From NCBI GenBank assembly GCA_022561525.1, contig JADFRB010000084.1, positions 1-7,454 on the forward strand: a DNA stretch of 7,454 nucleotides. The letters are read 5' to 3'. Positions 1-5,206 of this stretch are shown here, in pieces; positions within the stretch are counted from its first letter, which is position 1; each line of letters opens with the position of its first letter. Under the pieces are notes generated by a model, which searched no databases, was not told where the DNA came from, and saw only the letters and a program-made list of their open reading frames with translations. Source of the DNA: Nitrospinota bacterium. Its GTDB lineage: Bacteria > Nitrospirota > Nitrospiria > Nitrospirales > UBA8639. The translations under genes and the position numbers were made by a program.

Positions 1-119
1 CCGTTCTTGAACTTTTTAGAGGTGCCCTTGAGATACTCTCAAAAAAATTCCTGACCTTAATTTTCTCGCAGGGTTTTTTGAAGCGGGGTTTCGTCCCATT
101 CTCTGGTGCCTGCAACCTT

Positions 120-878
120 ATGGCTCATTTACTTCCACTGCAGCCACGTCATTCTCCAACTGTATGTTGGCCACGAGGCAGGACGTGGATTTTGTGGCTT
201 TGGCTTATCTTGGTTTTTGGAGGATGTGATTCAGAAATTCCGTCTCTGTCTTCGCCCAATTCCGCACCGGTTTCTGGATCTGCGACCTCCACCTCTCAGA
301 CCAACATCAAAAGTGACTACCCCAGAATAGTCGCATTTGGAAATAGCCTCACGGCAGGTCTTGGGGTGTCACCCGACCAATCGTATCCGGCCCAACTTCA
401 GCAACGGCTCAATAAGGCAGGGTATCACTATGAAGTGATTAATGCAGGGGTGAGCGGCGACACCACGGCGGGTGGATTGCGTCGTGTGAATTGGGTGCTC
501 AAAAGCAGGCCATTCATTGTCATTGTTGAATTGGGGGTGAACGATGCGATGCGGGGACAACCCTTGGCGGGTATGTATTCCAATTTAGACGAAATGATAC
601 AGCAACTTCAGGAGGCAGAAACGTTGGTGGTGTTGGCAGGAATGAAAATCCCTCCGAATTATGGGCTGGACTATACCAGGGGCTTTTCGTCCATGTTTGA
701 GCAATTAGCGCGTGAACACGAAATTACATTGATTCCTTTTCTGCTCGAAGGGGTCGCCGCGCAACCCGAACTCAATCAAGCAGATGGGATTCACCCAACG
801 GCTCCGGGATATCACATGGTTGCTGATACGGTGATGACGGCAATAAAACCGTTATTGAGAAAAGGCGGATCCTTGTGA
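120..878 (+). CDS. SGNH/GDSL arylesterase-like lipoprotein (TesA-like)
   Basis: This is a 252-aa protein of the SGNH hydrolase family (TesA/arylesterase type), which cleaves esters or thioesters with a Ser-Asp-His triad. All blocks are visible. Block I is GNSLTAG with nucleophile Ser76. Block II is the SGDT stretch with Gly113, block III is GVND with Asn141, and block V is DGIHP with Asp222 and His225. The usual GDSL reads GNSL here, a tolerated variant. A hydrophobic stretch (WILWLWLILVFGG) ends in Cys36, so a lipoprotein anchored in the cell envelope is likely, followed by a Ser/Pro/Thr-rich linker of about 30 residues. I chose the ATG at 120. A TTG at 78 is in frame but would put an unusually long polar stretch before the signal segment. 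Neither start has a good ribosome binding site. In many bacteria the tesA homologue sits divergent from an ABC transporter gene, but that side lies outside this window. The family is secure; the substrate is not known. Confidence 0.9.
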   Translation: MAHLLPLQPRHSPTVCWPRGRTWILWLWLILVFGGCDSEIPSLSSPNSAPVSGSATSTSQTNIKSDYPRIVAFGNSLTAGLGVSPDQSYPAQLQQRLNKAGYHYEVINAGVSGDTTAGGLRRVNWVLKSRPFIVIVELGVNDAMRGQPLAGMYSNLDEMIQQLQEAETLVVLAGMKIPPNYGLDYTRGFSSMFEQLAREHEITLIPFLLEGVAAQPELNQADGIHPTAPGYHMVADTVMTAIKPLLRKGGSL

Positions 879-906
879 AGGTCTTTGGTACATTGGTCAC
901 GAGAAC

Positions 907-960
907 TAAAACCCCTTGTTGCTCCAAGATGATATATCCCCAGAACAACAAGGGGTTTTA
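907..960. terminator. Bidirectional rho-independent terminator
   Basis: A perfect 15-bp inverted repeat (907-921 with 946-960) surrounds a 24-base loop. The stem core is CCCCTTGTTG pairing with CAACAAGGGG, and it is flanked by A-rich sequence on the left and TTTTA on the right, so it has a U-tract in either direction. It lies between the convergent ends of the esterase (stop at 876-878) and the small minus-strand gene (stop at 996-998). It should therefore terminate both. Confidence 0.85.
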
Positions 961-995
961 GTCAACATCACAATTTGAAAGGAATCTGGCGTGGG

Positions 996-1169
996 CTACT
1001 CTTTTTTAAAGAAAATGTCGTAGCAACCGTAAGCCAAAATGGCCCCAATTATCGAATAGTACAACCCGGTGATACCTTCGTAGCCACCGCCTGGGGCATT
1101 GGCCAACGCTGGGGCCGAACTGGTTAGCAATAAAGCCCCACCAAGCAGTCCTTGAATTGTCTTTTTCAT
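996..1169 (-). CDS. 57-aa small protein with Sec signal peptide and one membrane segment
   Basis: This short gene is hidden by a longer spurious frame on the same strand. It encodes 57 residues. Residues 1-23 form a classic Sec signal peptide: MKK, a hydrophobic core GLLGGALLLTSS, and an ALA cleavage site before Asn24. The mature part is about 34 residues. It has a glycine-rich start (APGGGYEG), a hydrophobic segment at about 36-54 (LYYSIIGAILAYGCYDIFF) with one Cys at 49, and a charged KKE end. The start codon is fixed by a strong Shine-Dalgarno, AAGGAGGG, on the minus strand of 1176-1183, six bases from the ATG. It ends just before the bidirectional terminator and follows the CDGSH gene by 120 bases. 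It may be cotranscribed with that gene or have its own promoter. I do not recognise the family. The design suggests a small inner-membrane or periplasmic subunit, but no function can be assigned. Confidence 0.8.
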   Translation of the reverse strand: MKKTIQGLLGGALLLTSSAPALANAPGGGYEGITGLYYSIIGAILAYGCYDIFFKKE

Positions 1170-1175
1170 GCTCTG

Positions 1176-1183
1176 CCCTCCTT
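1176..1183 (-). promoter_or_regulatory. Strong Shine-Dalgarno deciding the small-protein start
   Basis: AAGGAGGG on the minus strand lies six bases before the ATG at 1169. It singles out the 57-aa frame over the overlapping longer open frame on the same strand, which has no comparable site. Confidence 0.75.
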
Positions 1184-1289
1184 ATGATCACTTTAAAACA
1201 ATTTCAAAATATGGTCCGAAAATTCATCGGATAGCAATTTTATTAAAATTCCTAGGGAAGACGCAAGCAAAATTATTGCCTTTTTGGAG

Positions 1290-1535
1290 TTATTCTTCAA
1301 GATGGGAATGTGTACCATCGCAAAATGGTGGATTTTTCGTATGCTTGCAGCCACACCACGCCACCTTTTTCTTTTTCGTTAACTCGACTTCCACTGGCGA
1401 ATGCTCCGTTCCTGTGTGTGATCCATCACAAAAAGGCTGGGTTTGGGACCTTCCGCACCGGCACCAATAATACGTGCCCGGCTTCATTTCCATGACATAC
1501 GGCATGCGTTGCGCAATAATTATGGGATCCCTCAT
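1290..1535 (-). CDS. Tandem CDGSH-type [2Fe-2S] iron-sulfur protein
   Basis: This 81-aa protein is built from two CDGSH domains, each with the C-x-C-...-P-x-C-D-G-(S/T)-H pattern. Domain 1 supplies Cys25, Cys27, Cys36 and His40. Domain 2 supplies Cys61, Cys63, Cys72 and His76. Each set of three Cys and one His should bind a redox-active, labile [2Fe-2S] cluster, as in mitoNEET and the two-domain mitochondrial CISD3. The short N-terminus has no signal or membrane anchor, so a soluble cytoplasmic protein is expected. The start ATG is supported by AAAGGAG on the minus strand (1542-1548), six bases upstream. A palindromic element (1563-1711) begins about 15 bases beyond that site, so the transcript leader probably runs through or starts within it. 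The family assignment is secure. The physiological role (electron transfer, cluster delivery or redox sensing) is unknown. Confidence 0.93.
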   Translation of the reverse strand: MRDPIIIAQRMPYVMEMKPGTYYWCRCGRSQTQPFCDGSHTGTEHSPVEVELTKKKKVAWCGCKHTKNPPFCDGTHSHLEE

Positions 1536-1562
1536 GGTATTCTCCTTTGGTTTTCTTGGTTA

Positions 1563-1711
1563 AGGGTCCGTCACGAAATAACCGGTACAATTGGGAGGCC
1601 CAAATTTGTGATCGGGGCAAGGCGCGACGGGGGCTATGTGACCGAGGAGCAACGCCGCCCCGGGCCAAAGATGGGCCTCTCAATGGTACCGGTTATTTCG
1701 TGACGGACCCT
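1563..1711. repeat. Palindromic intergenic element, copy 1
   Basis: Two 39-base arms, 1563-1601 and 1673-1711, are inverted copies matching at 37 of 39 positions, and the outer 26 are identical. Outer ends read (T)AAGGGTCCG and TAGGGTCCG. The 71-base core contains CAAGGCGCGA (1618-1627) and GAGCAACGCCG (1647-1657), both shared with the copies at 2712 and 3908. No coding capacity was seen. As RNA or single-stranded DNA it would form a very long hairpin. It abuts the leader of the CDGSH gene. It resembles a non-autonomous mobile palindrome (MITE or REP-like); which class it belongs to is an inference. Confidence 0.88.
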
Positions 1712-1888
1712 AAGAGCTTGCGCGGACTTTTGTGATCCAACTGCCGTTTCTAGGTTGAAGATCGAATATGGCAATTCGCCCACTCTACCGATTCGTTTGA
1801 GACATTCGGGTTTTGGATTTCGGTTTTGTTTGGGATTTCGATATTCGAATTTCTGATTTGTTCAACCTATTTCTGCGCAGAACCTAAG
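1711..1888. repeat. Imperfect inverted-repeat region, possible decayed fourth element
   Basis: This AT-rich stretch fills the gap after element 1 and overlaps the end of the precorrin-2 dehydrogenase-like gene. AGGTTGAA (1752-1759) and TCGAATAT (1762-1769) recur in inverted form as TTCAACCT (1861-1868) and ATATTCGA (1841-1848). Its ends, read inward, are CTAAGAGCTTGCGC and CTTAGGTTCTGCGC, which resemble the ends of the three palindromic elements. The core lacks their shared decamers. Instead it has GGATTTCG twice (1814-1821 and, as GGGATTTCG, 1832-1840). It may act as the terminator region for the upstream gene, but no clean hairpin plus T-run is present. Membership in the element family is tentative. 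Confidence 0.4.
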
Positions 1889-2522
1889 AGGAGGCTGATT
1901 GTTCTTTATGCGCAATCCACAAGGCTGGGTAGGTGATCTTGCCCGTTACACTAAATCCCTCAACAGCGTCCTTGAGGCGTTCTCGACGTCGCGTTTCTTT
2001 CGGTTCATTCTTCTGTAATTCTTCGCGTAACGATCCCAACCAGTCAAGGAACTGTCCGAATTCATCATCAAAGAGGACTTCGCAATTTTGACGTAACACA
2101 CTCGCCAAGGCTGGCGAGGCGCCACTGGTACTAATGGCGATACGAAGCGCGCCACGCGCCACCACCGCCGGCATCATCACAGTTGACCGGCTTGATTGAT
2201 CAATCGACCACACCAAGAACCGCTCCGTTTTAGCAAGGTCAAATAGTGATTTCGACAGATCCGTATCTTCACGCAACAGGTTCAGAATTAAAAATGCATC
2301 CTGCGTATCCGTGGATCGAAAATGCCTGCTACGATGTATAATCTTTCCCGAGGCCGTTAATTTCTTGAGAGGAGTATTGAGGGTGGGAGTGACGATGATG
2401 ACTTTCGCGCCCGCATCCAACAAGCGGGATATTCTTTCAAATGCCTCATCACCCCCGCCAATGACCACACATAACCGACCCTGAATATCCAGAGAAATTT
2501 GAAAACCTGCATTCTCACTCAT
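1884..2522 (-). CDS. Precorrin-2 dehydrogenase / sirohydrochlorin ferrochelatase-like protein (CysG N-terminal/Met8 family)
   Basis: This is a 212-aa stand-alone member of the family that oxidises precorrin-2 to sirohydrochlorin with NAD+, and can insert iron, on the way to siroheme. The Rossmann fold shows at residues 16-46: VVIGGG (19-24), then LLDAGAKVIIVTP. Asp108 in WSIDQSSRSTVMMPAVV aligns with the catalytic Asp of CysG and Met8. The signature AISTSGASPALASVLR (129-144) is well kept. It differs from typical members. The usual GGGxVAxRK is GGGDEAFERIS, and the mid-region Thr-Asp-Asp...Asn pattern is not recognisable. It may therefore be divergent or altered in activity. The size fits a single-domain enzyme without the methyltransferase half. 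The ATG at 2522 is preferred because AAGGAG (minus strand of 2528-2533) is five bases away; a GTG at 2525 would be only two bases away. No heme-synthesis genes adjoin it. The stop codon lies in a CTTAGG sequence resembling the element ends nearby. Confidence 0.82.
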   Translation of the reverse strand: MSENAGFQISLDIQGRLCVVIGGGDEAFERISRLLDAGAKVIIVTPTLNTPLKKLTASGKIIHRSRHFRSTDTQDAFLILNLLREDTDLSKSLFDLAKTERFLVWSIDQSSRSTVMMPAVVARGALRIAISTSGASPALASVLRQNCEVLFDDEFGQFLDWLGSLREELQKNEPKETRRRERLKDAVEGFSVTGKITYPALWIAHKEQSASS

Positions 2523-2527
2523 CACGA

Positions 2528-2533
2528 CTCCTT
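2528..2533 (-). promoter_or_regulatory. Ribosome binding site selecting ATG 2522 over GTG 2525
   Basis: AAGGAG on the minus strand lies five bases before the ATG at 2522 but only two before the adjacent in-frame GTG at 2525. Spacing favours the ATG. Confidence 0.55.
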
Positions 2534-2590
2534 CTCATCACACCAGACATTCCGCTGAGTATCTCTTGAACCCACAACAGCCAATCGGCT

Positions 2591-2619
2591 CCACACCACC
2601 ATCCCTGTTAACATGTCAA
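2591..2619 (-). promoter_or_regulatory. Weak candidate promoter of the precorrin-2 dehydrogenase-like gene
   Basis: A consensus -35 hexamer TTGACA reads on the minus strand at 2614-2619, about 90 bases before the start codon. The -10 region 17 bases further on (around 2591-2596) is G-rich and poor. The rest of 2534-2711 shows no gene or clear structure. Confidence 0.2.
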
Positions 2620-2711
2620 TGGAAAAAGGAAACACACTGGAAGGATTACACAGCGGCACACACCCGAATCACATCTCAGACAAGAACATAAAGGAAGACA
2701 ACGATACCCTA

Positions 2712-2870
2712 AGGGTTCGCGCAAGAATAACTTCCCCTGTTTGGGTGCTGAGACACCTGTCTGACAAGGCGCGAGGACTGCGCATACTCCTCGTATGGAA
2801 AGGACGAGCAACGCCGCCAGGCGGGATGGATCGACGCCCAAACAGGGGAAGGTATTCTTGCCCGAGCCCT
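2712..2870. repeat. Palindromic intergenic element, copy 2
   Basis: Arms of 36 bases (2712-2747 and 2835-2870) are inverted copies matching at 32 of 36 positions. The outer end begins AGGG(T/C)TCG, close to copy 1. The core holds CAAGGCGCGA (2765-2774) and GAGCAACGCCG (2806-2816), with a small hairpin between them, CATAC-TCCTC-GTATG (2783-2797). The right end runs into the TAG stop of the HNH gene (2869-2871), whose last base pair lies just outside the arm. The element sits between the HNH gene's 3' end and the upstream region of the precorrin-2 dehydrogenase-like gene. A terminator role is possible but it lacks a T-run. Confidence 0.88.
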
Positions 2871-3405
2871 AATCATCCATGTCTAATTCCATATGCCAGT
2901 ACAAGTAATCTCTCCAACTATTTGGCGCATGTCGAATCCCGATCATGATCGTCAACGTCGGATTCCAGCGCGGTTTCTCTGGCTTCTTTTTCAGGCGCAT
3001 ATGAGCTTCTGCCGGCGTCCGTCCACTTTTTTTGTTATTGCACCGCCAACAGGCAGTCGCGATATTTTCCCAGGTTTTCTTTCCACCTCTGGCAATAGGC
3101 ACGACATGATCAAAGGTCAAATCCTCAGTACGGAACTTCTTCCAGCAGTATTGGCACGTGTACTTATCACGCGTAAAAATATTGATTCGGGAAAATTTAA
3201 CCGCTCGAGGGGTGGACCTGAATTTCACCACCTTGAGGAGCCGCATCACCGAAGGAAGCTTGAAAGTAATCGTCACACCACGGATATCCCTCTCATAAAA
3301 TTCAAGGACTTCGACCTTATCTTGGCACAATAAGGTAATAGCCTTTTTCCAATTGACCACACGCAAGGGTTCATAGGTGGTATTCAGAAGGAGAGTCATT
3401 TCCAT
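2869..3405 (-). CDS. HNH endonuclease family protein (McrA/COG1403 type)
   Basis: This 178-aa protein has the N-terminal signature of a widespread HNH family (LLLNTTYEPLRVVNWKKAI, about residues 5-23) followed by a zinc-bound HNH domain. The zinc ligands are Cys84-x2-Cys87 (CQYC) and Cys119-x2-Cys122 (CWRC). The ββα-metal core is FDHVVPIARGGKKTWENI, with general base His100 next to Asp99 and Asn114. The third position is Asn123 in CNNKK, as in many HNN variants. Members are expected to nick or cut DNA. Their biological role is unclear, and the gene stands alone here with no methyltransferase or restriction partner. The start could be the ATG at 3405 or the ATG two codons later (3399), where the usual family start MTLLLN falls. 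Neither has a strong ribosome binding site. The TAG stop is formed at the end of palindromic element copy 2. It is divergent from the Rieske gene across about 170 bases. Confidence 0.9.
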   Translation of the reverse strand: MEMTLLLNTTYEPLRVVNWKKAITLLCQDKVEVLEFYERDIRGVTITFKLPSVMRLLKVVKFRSTPRAVKFSRINIFTRDKYTCQYCWKKFRTEDLTFDHVVPIARGGKKTWENIATACWRCNNKKSGRTPAEAHMRLKKKPEKPRWNPTLTIMIGIRHAPNSWRDYLYWHMELDMDD

Positions 3406-3508
3406 CAGCTACCTGGACCTCCACATCAGTTCCAATACCGCAATCGGGTTGCGTGTGTGTATAGCATCCGGCTAGGCATTGAAGCAACAGGCCACCCATG
3501 TGTTTCCC

Positions 3509-3537
3509 TTGCAGCATGATACCAACCTTGATAGAAT
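3509..3537 (+). promoter_or_regulatory. Candidate sigma-70 promoter of the Rieske gene
   Basis: TTGCAG (3509-3514) and TAGAAT (3532-3537) are separated by exactly 17 bases. Transcription would begin near 3544. That leaves a short leader containing AGGA (3568-3571), and it argues against the in-frame TTG at 3544 as start codon. Confidence 0.4.
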
Positions 3538-3576
3538 TTTATTTTGGTCATGACACCATCCATGTACAGGAACACG

Positions 3577-3912
3577 TTGAAGTATATTGACGCTGCCAAA
3601 TTATCCGACCTCCCCCCTGGATCCTGCCTGTCCGTAGAAGTGGAGGACACAGGCCGTGGGGTCGCGCTGTTTAACGTCGAGGGAGAGCTGTTTGCGCTGG
3701 ATAACACCTGTCCTCACGCTGGTGGTCCATTGGGCGAAGGAACGCTTCAAGGAGACATTGTCCAATGCCCCTGGCATGGCTGGAAATTCAATGTTCGAAC
3801 CGGACAATGCCTGAAAAACCCGGTTGATGATTGGGCGGTATTGTGTTTTCCATTGAGAGTCAACGACGGCACTATACAAATTGCGCTTGAGAAGCAGGAC
3901 TGTTCCACTTAG
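3577..3912 (+). CDS. Rieske-type [2Fe-2S] ferredoxin
   Basis: This is a small soluble Rieske protein of about 111 aa, of the kind that serves as an electron carrier or as the NirD-like/dioxygenase ferredoxin component. The cluster-binding boxes are intact: CPHAGGPLGEG (Cys45, His47) and CPWHGWKF (Cys64, His67), spaced as in the family. The strands around VALFNVEGELFALDNT fit the fold. There is no signal or transmembrane segment, so it is not a bc1-type Rieske protein. The TTG at 3577 is chosen because AGGA lies five bases upstream and the resulting (M)KYIDAAKL matches where I expect such proteins to begin. In-frame ATGs at 3550 and 3562 are alternatives without a ribosome binding site. No oxygenase or reductase partner is adjacent. 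The stop codon TAG (3910-3912) lies within the left end of palindromic element copy 3. The family is certain; the electron partner is unknown. Confidence 0.92.
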   Translation: MKYIDAAKLSDLPPGSCLSVEVEDTGRGVALFNVEGELFALDNTCPHAGGPLGEGTLQGDIVQCPWHGWKFNVRTGQCLKNPVDDWAVLCFPLRVNDGTIQIALEKQDCST

Positions 3913-4053
3913 AAGAAAATAACAACTAAGGTTGCTTCAATTTTGGCTCAGGACAAGGCGCGAGGAGCGCAGAACCGGAGCGTATATGGAATACGTGAGG
4001 ATTCGAGCACCACAGCAACGCCGTCCTGGGGCAAAAGGGAAGTGACCTCTAAG
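3908..4053. repeat. Palindromic intergenic element, copy 3
   Basis: The third copy fills the gap between two convergent genes. The shared decamers are at 3954-3963 (CAAGGCGCGA) and 4014-4023 (AGCAACGCCG). Inner arms TTTTGGCTCAGGAC (3941-3954) and its near-complement (4023-4036) match at 12 of 14 positions. The outer arms have diverged more than in copies 1 and 2, but the tips still read CTTAGA inward from both ends. A small core hairpin CGTAT-ATGGA-ATACG (3981-3995) parallels that of copy 2 with different bases. The TAG stop codons of the Rieske gene (3910-3912) and of the facing minus-strand gene (4049-4051) lie in the two tips. Confidence 0.8.
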
Positions 4054-4495
4054 AGATTTGGTCTTGATGGGGCAAGGGCGGTAACTCATGAAAGGGCATA
4101 AAATGAATCGCCGCTAATGATATGACACGAATGGTTTGATCCTTCATCATCACCCGCCAGGCAAACTCTCGTTCAATCCATTGATTGAAGCCTTTTTCCC
4201 GAATCAGAATTCTGACTGCATACACTCCCGGTTGTTCCTCCCCAACCTGCCATTCCCCCTTATGAAATGGCGTCCCCTTGGCTTCCAATTCTCGAAGGTA
4301 TCGCTCGACCGCATCTTGCAAGGTCGGAGCATTCCGAGCTGGATGGGATTGCACTAATTCCAACGCCTCCTCAGCCTTGGGGTCATTTGGGATATTCAGC
4401 CTTTTCGACGCGGGTTTTGAAAAAACAAACCCAACAATGACAAGAAGAACCAACGCACTCAGGCCAATTAGCTTTCTATAACTGATCGATCCCAT
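4049..4495 (-). CDS. Membrane-anchored protein of unknown function
   Basis: I do not recognise this protein of about 148 aa. It has one N-terminal membrane segment (about residues 8-26, LIGLSALVLLVIVGFVFS) preceded by basic residues. It is probably an inner-membrane anchor or uncleaved signal with the rest in the periplasm. A helical, acidic region (AEEALELVQ..., TLQDAVERYLRELEAKG) comes next. A predicted β-rich part follows (EWQVGEEQPGVYAVRILIREKG, then FAWRVMMKDQTIRVISLAA) that could be a small compact domain, and a Pro/His-rich tail ends the protein. The ATG at 4495 is preferred because AGGAG (minus strand of 4509-4513) lies 13 bases upstream, slightly long. An in-frame ATG at 4531 has no site and would lengthen the overlap with the adenosyltransferase gene. 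Even the shorter form overlaps that gene by 28 bases, which points to one transcript. The stop codon falls in the tip of palindromic element copy 3. Confidence 0.72.
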   Translation of the reverse strand: MGSISYRKLIGLSALVLLVIVGFVFSKPASKRLNIPNDPKAEEALELVQSHPARNAPTLQDAVERYLRELEAKGTPFHKGEWQVGEEQPGVYAVRILIREKGFNQWIEREFAWRVMMKDQTIRVISLAAIHFMPFHELPPLPHQDQIS

Positions 4496-5058
4496 AAAAA
4501 TTCCGGTTCTCCTGTATGATGTCCAATCCATCGTGCCAACACAAAAAACGCGTCACTCAAACGGTTCAAAAAAGGAATGATTTGAGGAGAAATGGATTCC
4601 TCCCGGGCTAAGCGAACACACATACGTTCAGCACGGCGGCAAACCGTACGAGCCTGATGAAGGAATCCGGAGACCCGCCCCCCTCCCGGCAAAATGAATT
4701 CTTGCAAGGGAGCTAAATCTTCCTGGCACCGATCAATCCACTGTTCCAATCGTACAACATCCTGCCCCGTCACTTGTGGCATATTCTTAAATTCTTGCCC
4801 AGGAGCGGTCGCAAGCAATCCTCCAATATCGAATAACTTATTTTGAATCCATTTCAAATATTCATCCAACTGAGTGGAGGCATCACCCGTATTTCCTTCT
4901 TTCTGATTGAACACGCGAACCAACCCAATAATGGAATTCAACTCATCAACGGTCCCATAAACCTCCACGCGAATCGCATCTTTTTCAATTTCCTGACCTC
5001 CTGCCAGACGAGTACGACCGCCATCACCGGTTTTAGTATAAACTTTAGAGATCCTCAT
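4468..5058 (-). CDS. pduO: PduO-type ATP:cob(I)alamin adenosyltransferase
   Basis: This 196-aa enzyme transfers the adenosyl group of ATP to Co(I) of cobalamin or cob(I)yrinic acid a,c-diamide, giving the coenzyme B12 form. The PduO-type signatures are all present: N-terminal VYTKTGDGGRTRLAGG (6-21, ATP-binding), YGTVDELNS (34-42), RTVCRRAER (137-145, ATP and inter-subunit residues), and FLNRLSDAFFVLAR (163-176). The length is typical for the trimeric helix-bundle enzyme, with no extra PduO C-terminal domain. The ATG at 5058 is preferred; the neighbouring TTG at 5061 is also in frame. AAGGT lies six bases before the ATG. Its 3' end overlaps the unknown membrane protein gene by 28 bases, so the two are probably cotranscribed. 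A candidate promoter lies directly upstream. No cobalamin riboswitch was recognised in the short leader. The symbol refers to the family; some annotations use other names. Confidence 0.93.
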   Translation of the reverse strand: MRISKVYTKTGDGGRTRLAGGQEIEKDAIRVEVYGTVDELNSIIGLVRVFNQKEGNTGDASTQLDEYLKWIQNKLFDIGGLLATAPGQEFKNMPQVTGQDVVRLEQWIDRCQEDLAPLQEFILPGGGRVSGFLHQARTVCRRAERMCVRLAREESISPQIIPFLNRLSDAFFVLARWIGHHTGEPEFLWDRSVIES

Positions 5059-5077
5059 CAATTGACCTTCTGATCAA

Positions 5078-5108
5078 ATTACACCAACCATCCAACGCTA
5101 TGTGTCAA
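5078..5108 (-). promoter_or_regulatory. Candidate promoter of the adenosyltransferase operon
   Basis: On the minus strand, TTGACA (5103-5108) is followed after 19 bases by TGTAAT (5078-5083), five of six matches to the -10 consensus. The spacing is longer than the ideal 17. It lies about 20 bases before the start codon, giving a very short leader. Confidence 0.35.
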
Positions 5109-5206
5109 TAAATGTCCTTAGAAAATTCGGCTCATATCATCTACGACCTGTTAAAAAATAACTTGGGCATCTCGCATCCCATCTTCAGGCCACCTTTGAA
5201 CGCGAC

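Noticed and set aside
28..42. TTGAGA-TAC-TCTCAA palindrome upstream of the esterase gene
   Set aside because: It is a 6-bp stem with a 3-base loop followed by A's rather than T's. It is too short to call a terminator and there is no second copy to support an operator.
1006..1191. 61-codon minus-strand open frame over the small secreted protein
   Set aside because: It is out of phase with the frame that has the Shine-Dalgarno, signal peptide and stop before the terminator. Its product is Arg/Trp-rich with no recognisable feature.
1217..1237. TCCGA/TCGGA inverted repeat between the CDGSH gene and the small-protein gene
   Set aside because: A 5-bp stem is expected by chance and there is no T-run, so neither a terminator nor an operator is supported.
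2613..2948. Plus-strand open frame of 111 codons across element copy 2
   Set aside because: It spans a non-coding palindromic repeat and the antisense of the HNH gene end, and has no family resemblance.
5062..5206. Possible cobalamin riboswitch near the adenosyltransferase gene
   Set aside because: The leader before the gene is short, and no B12-box-like or multi-helix structure was recognised.
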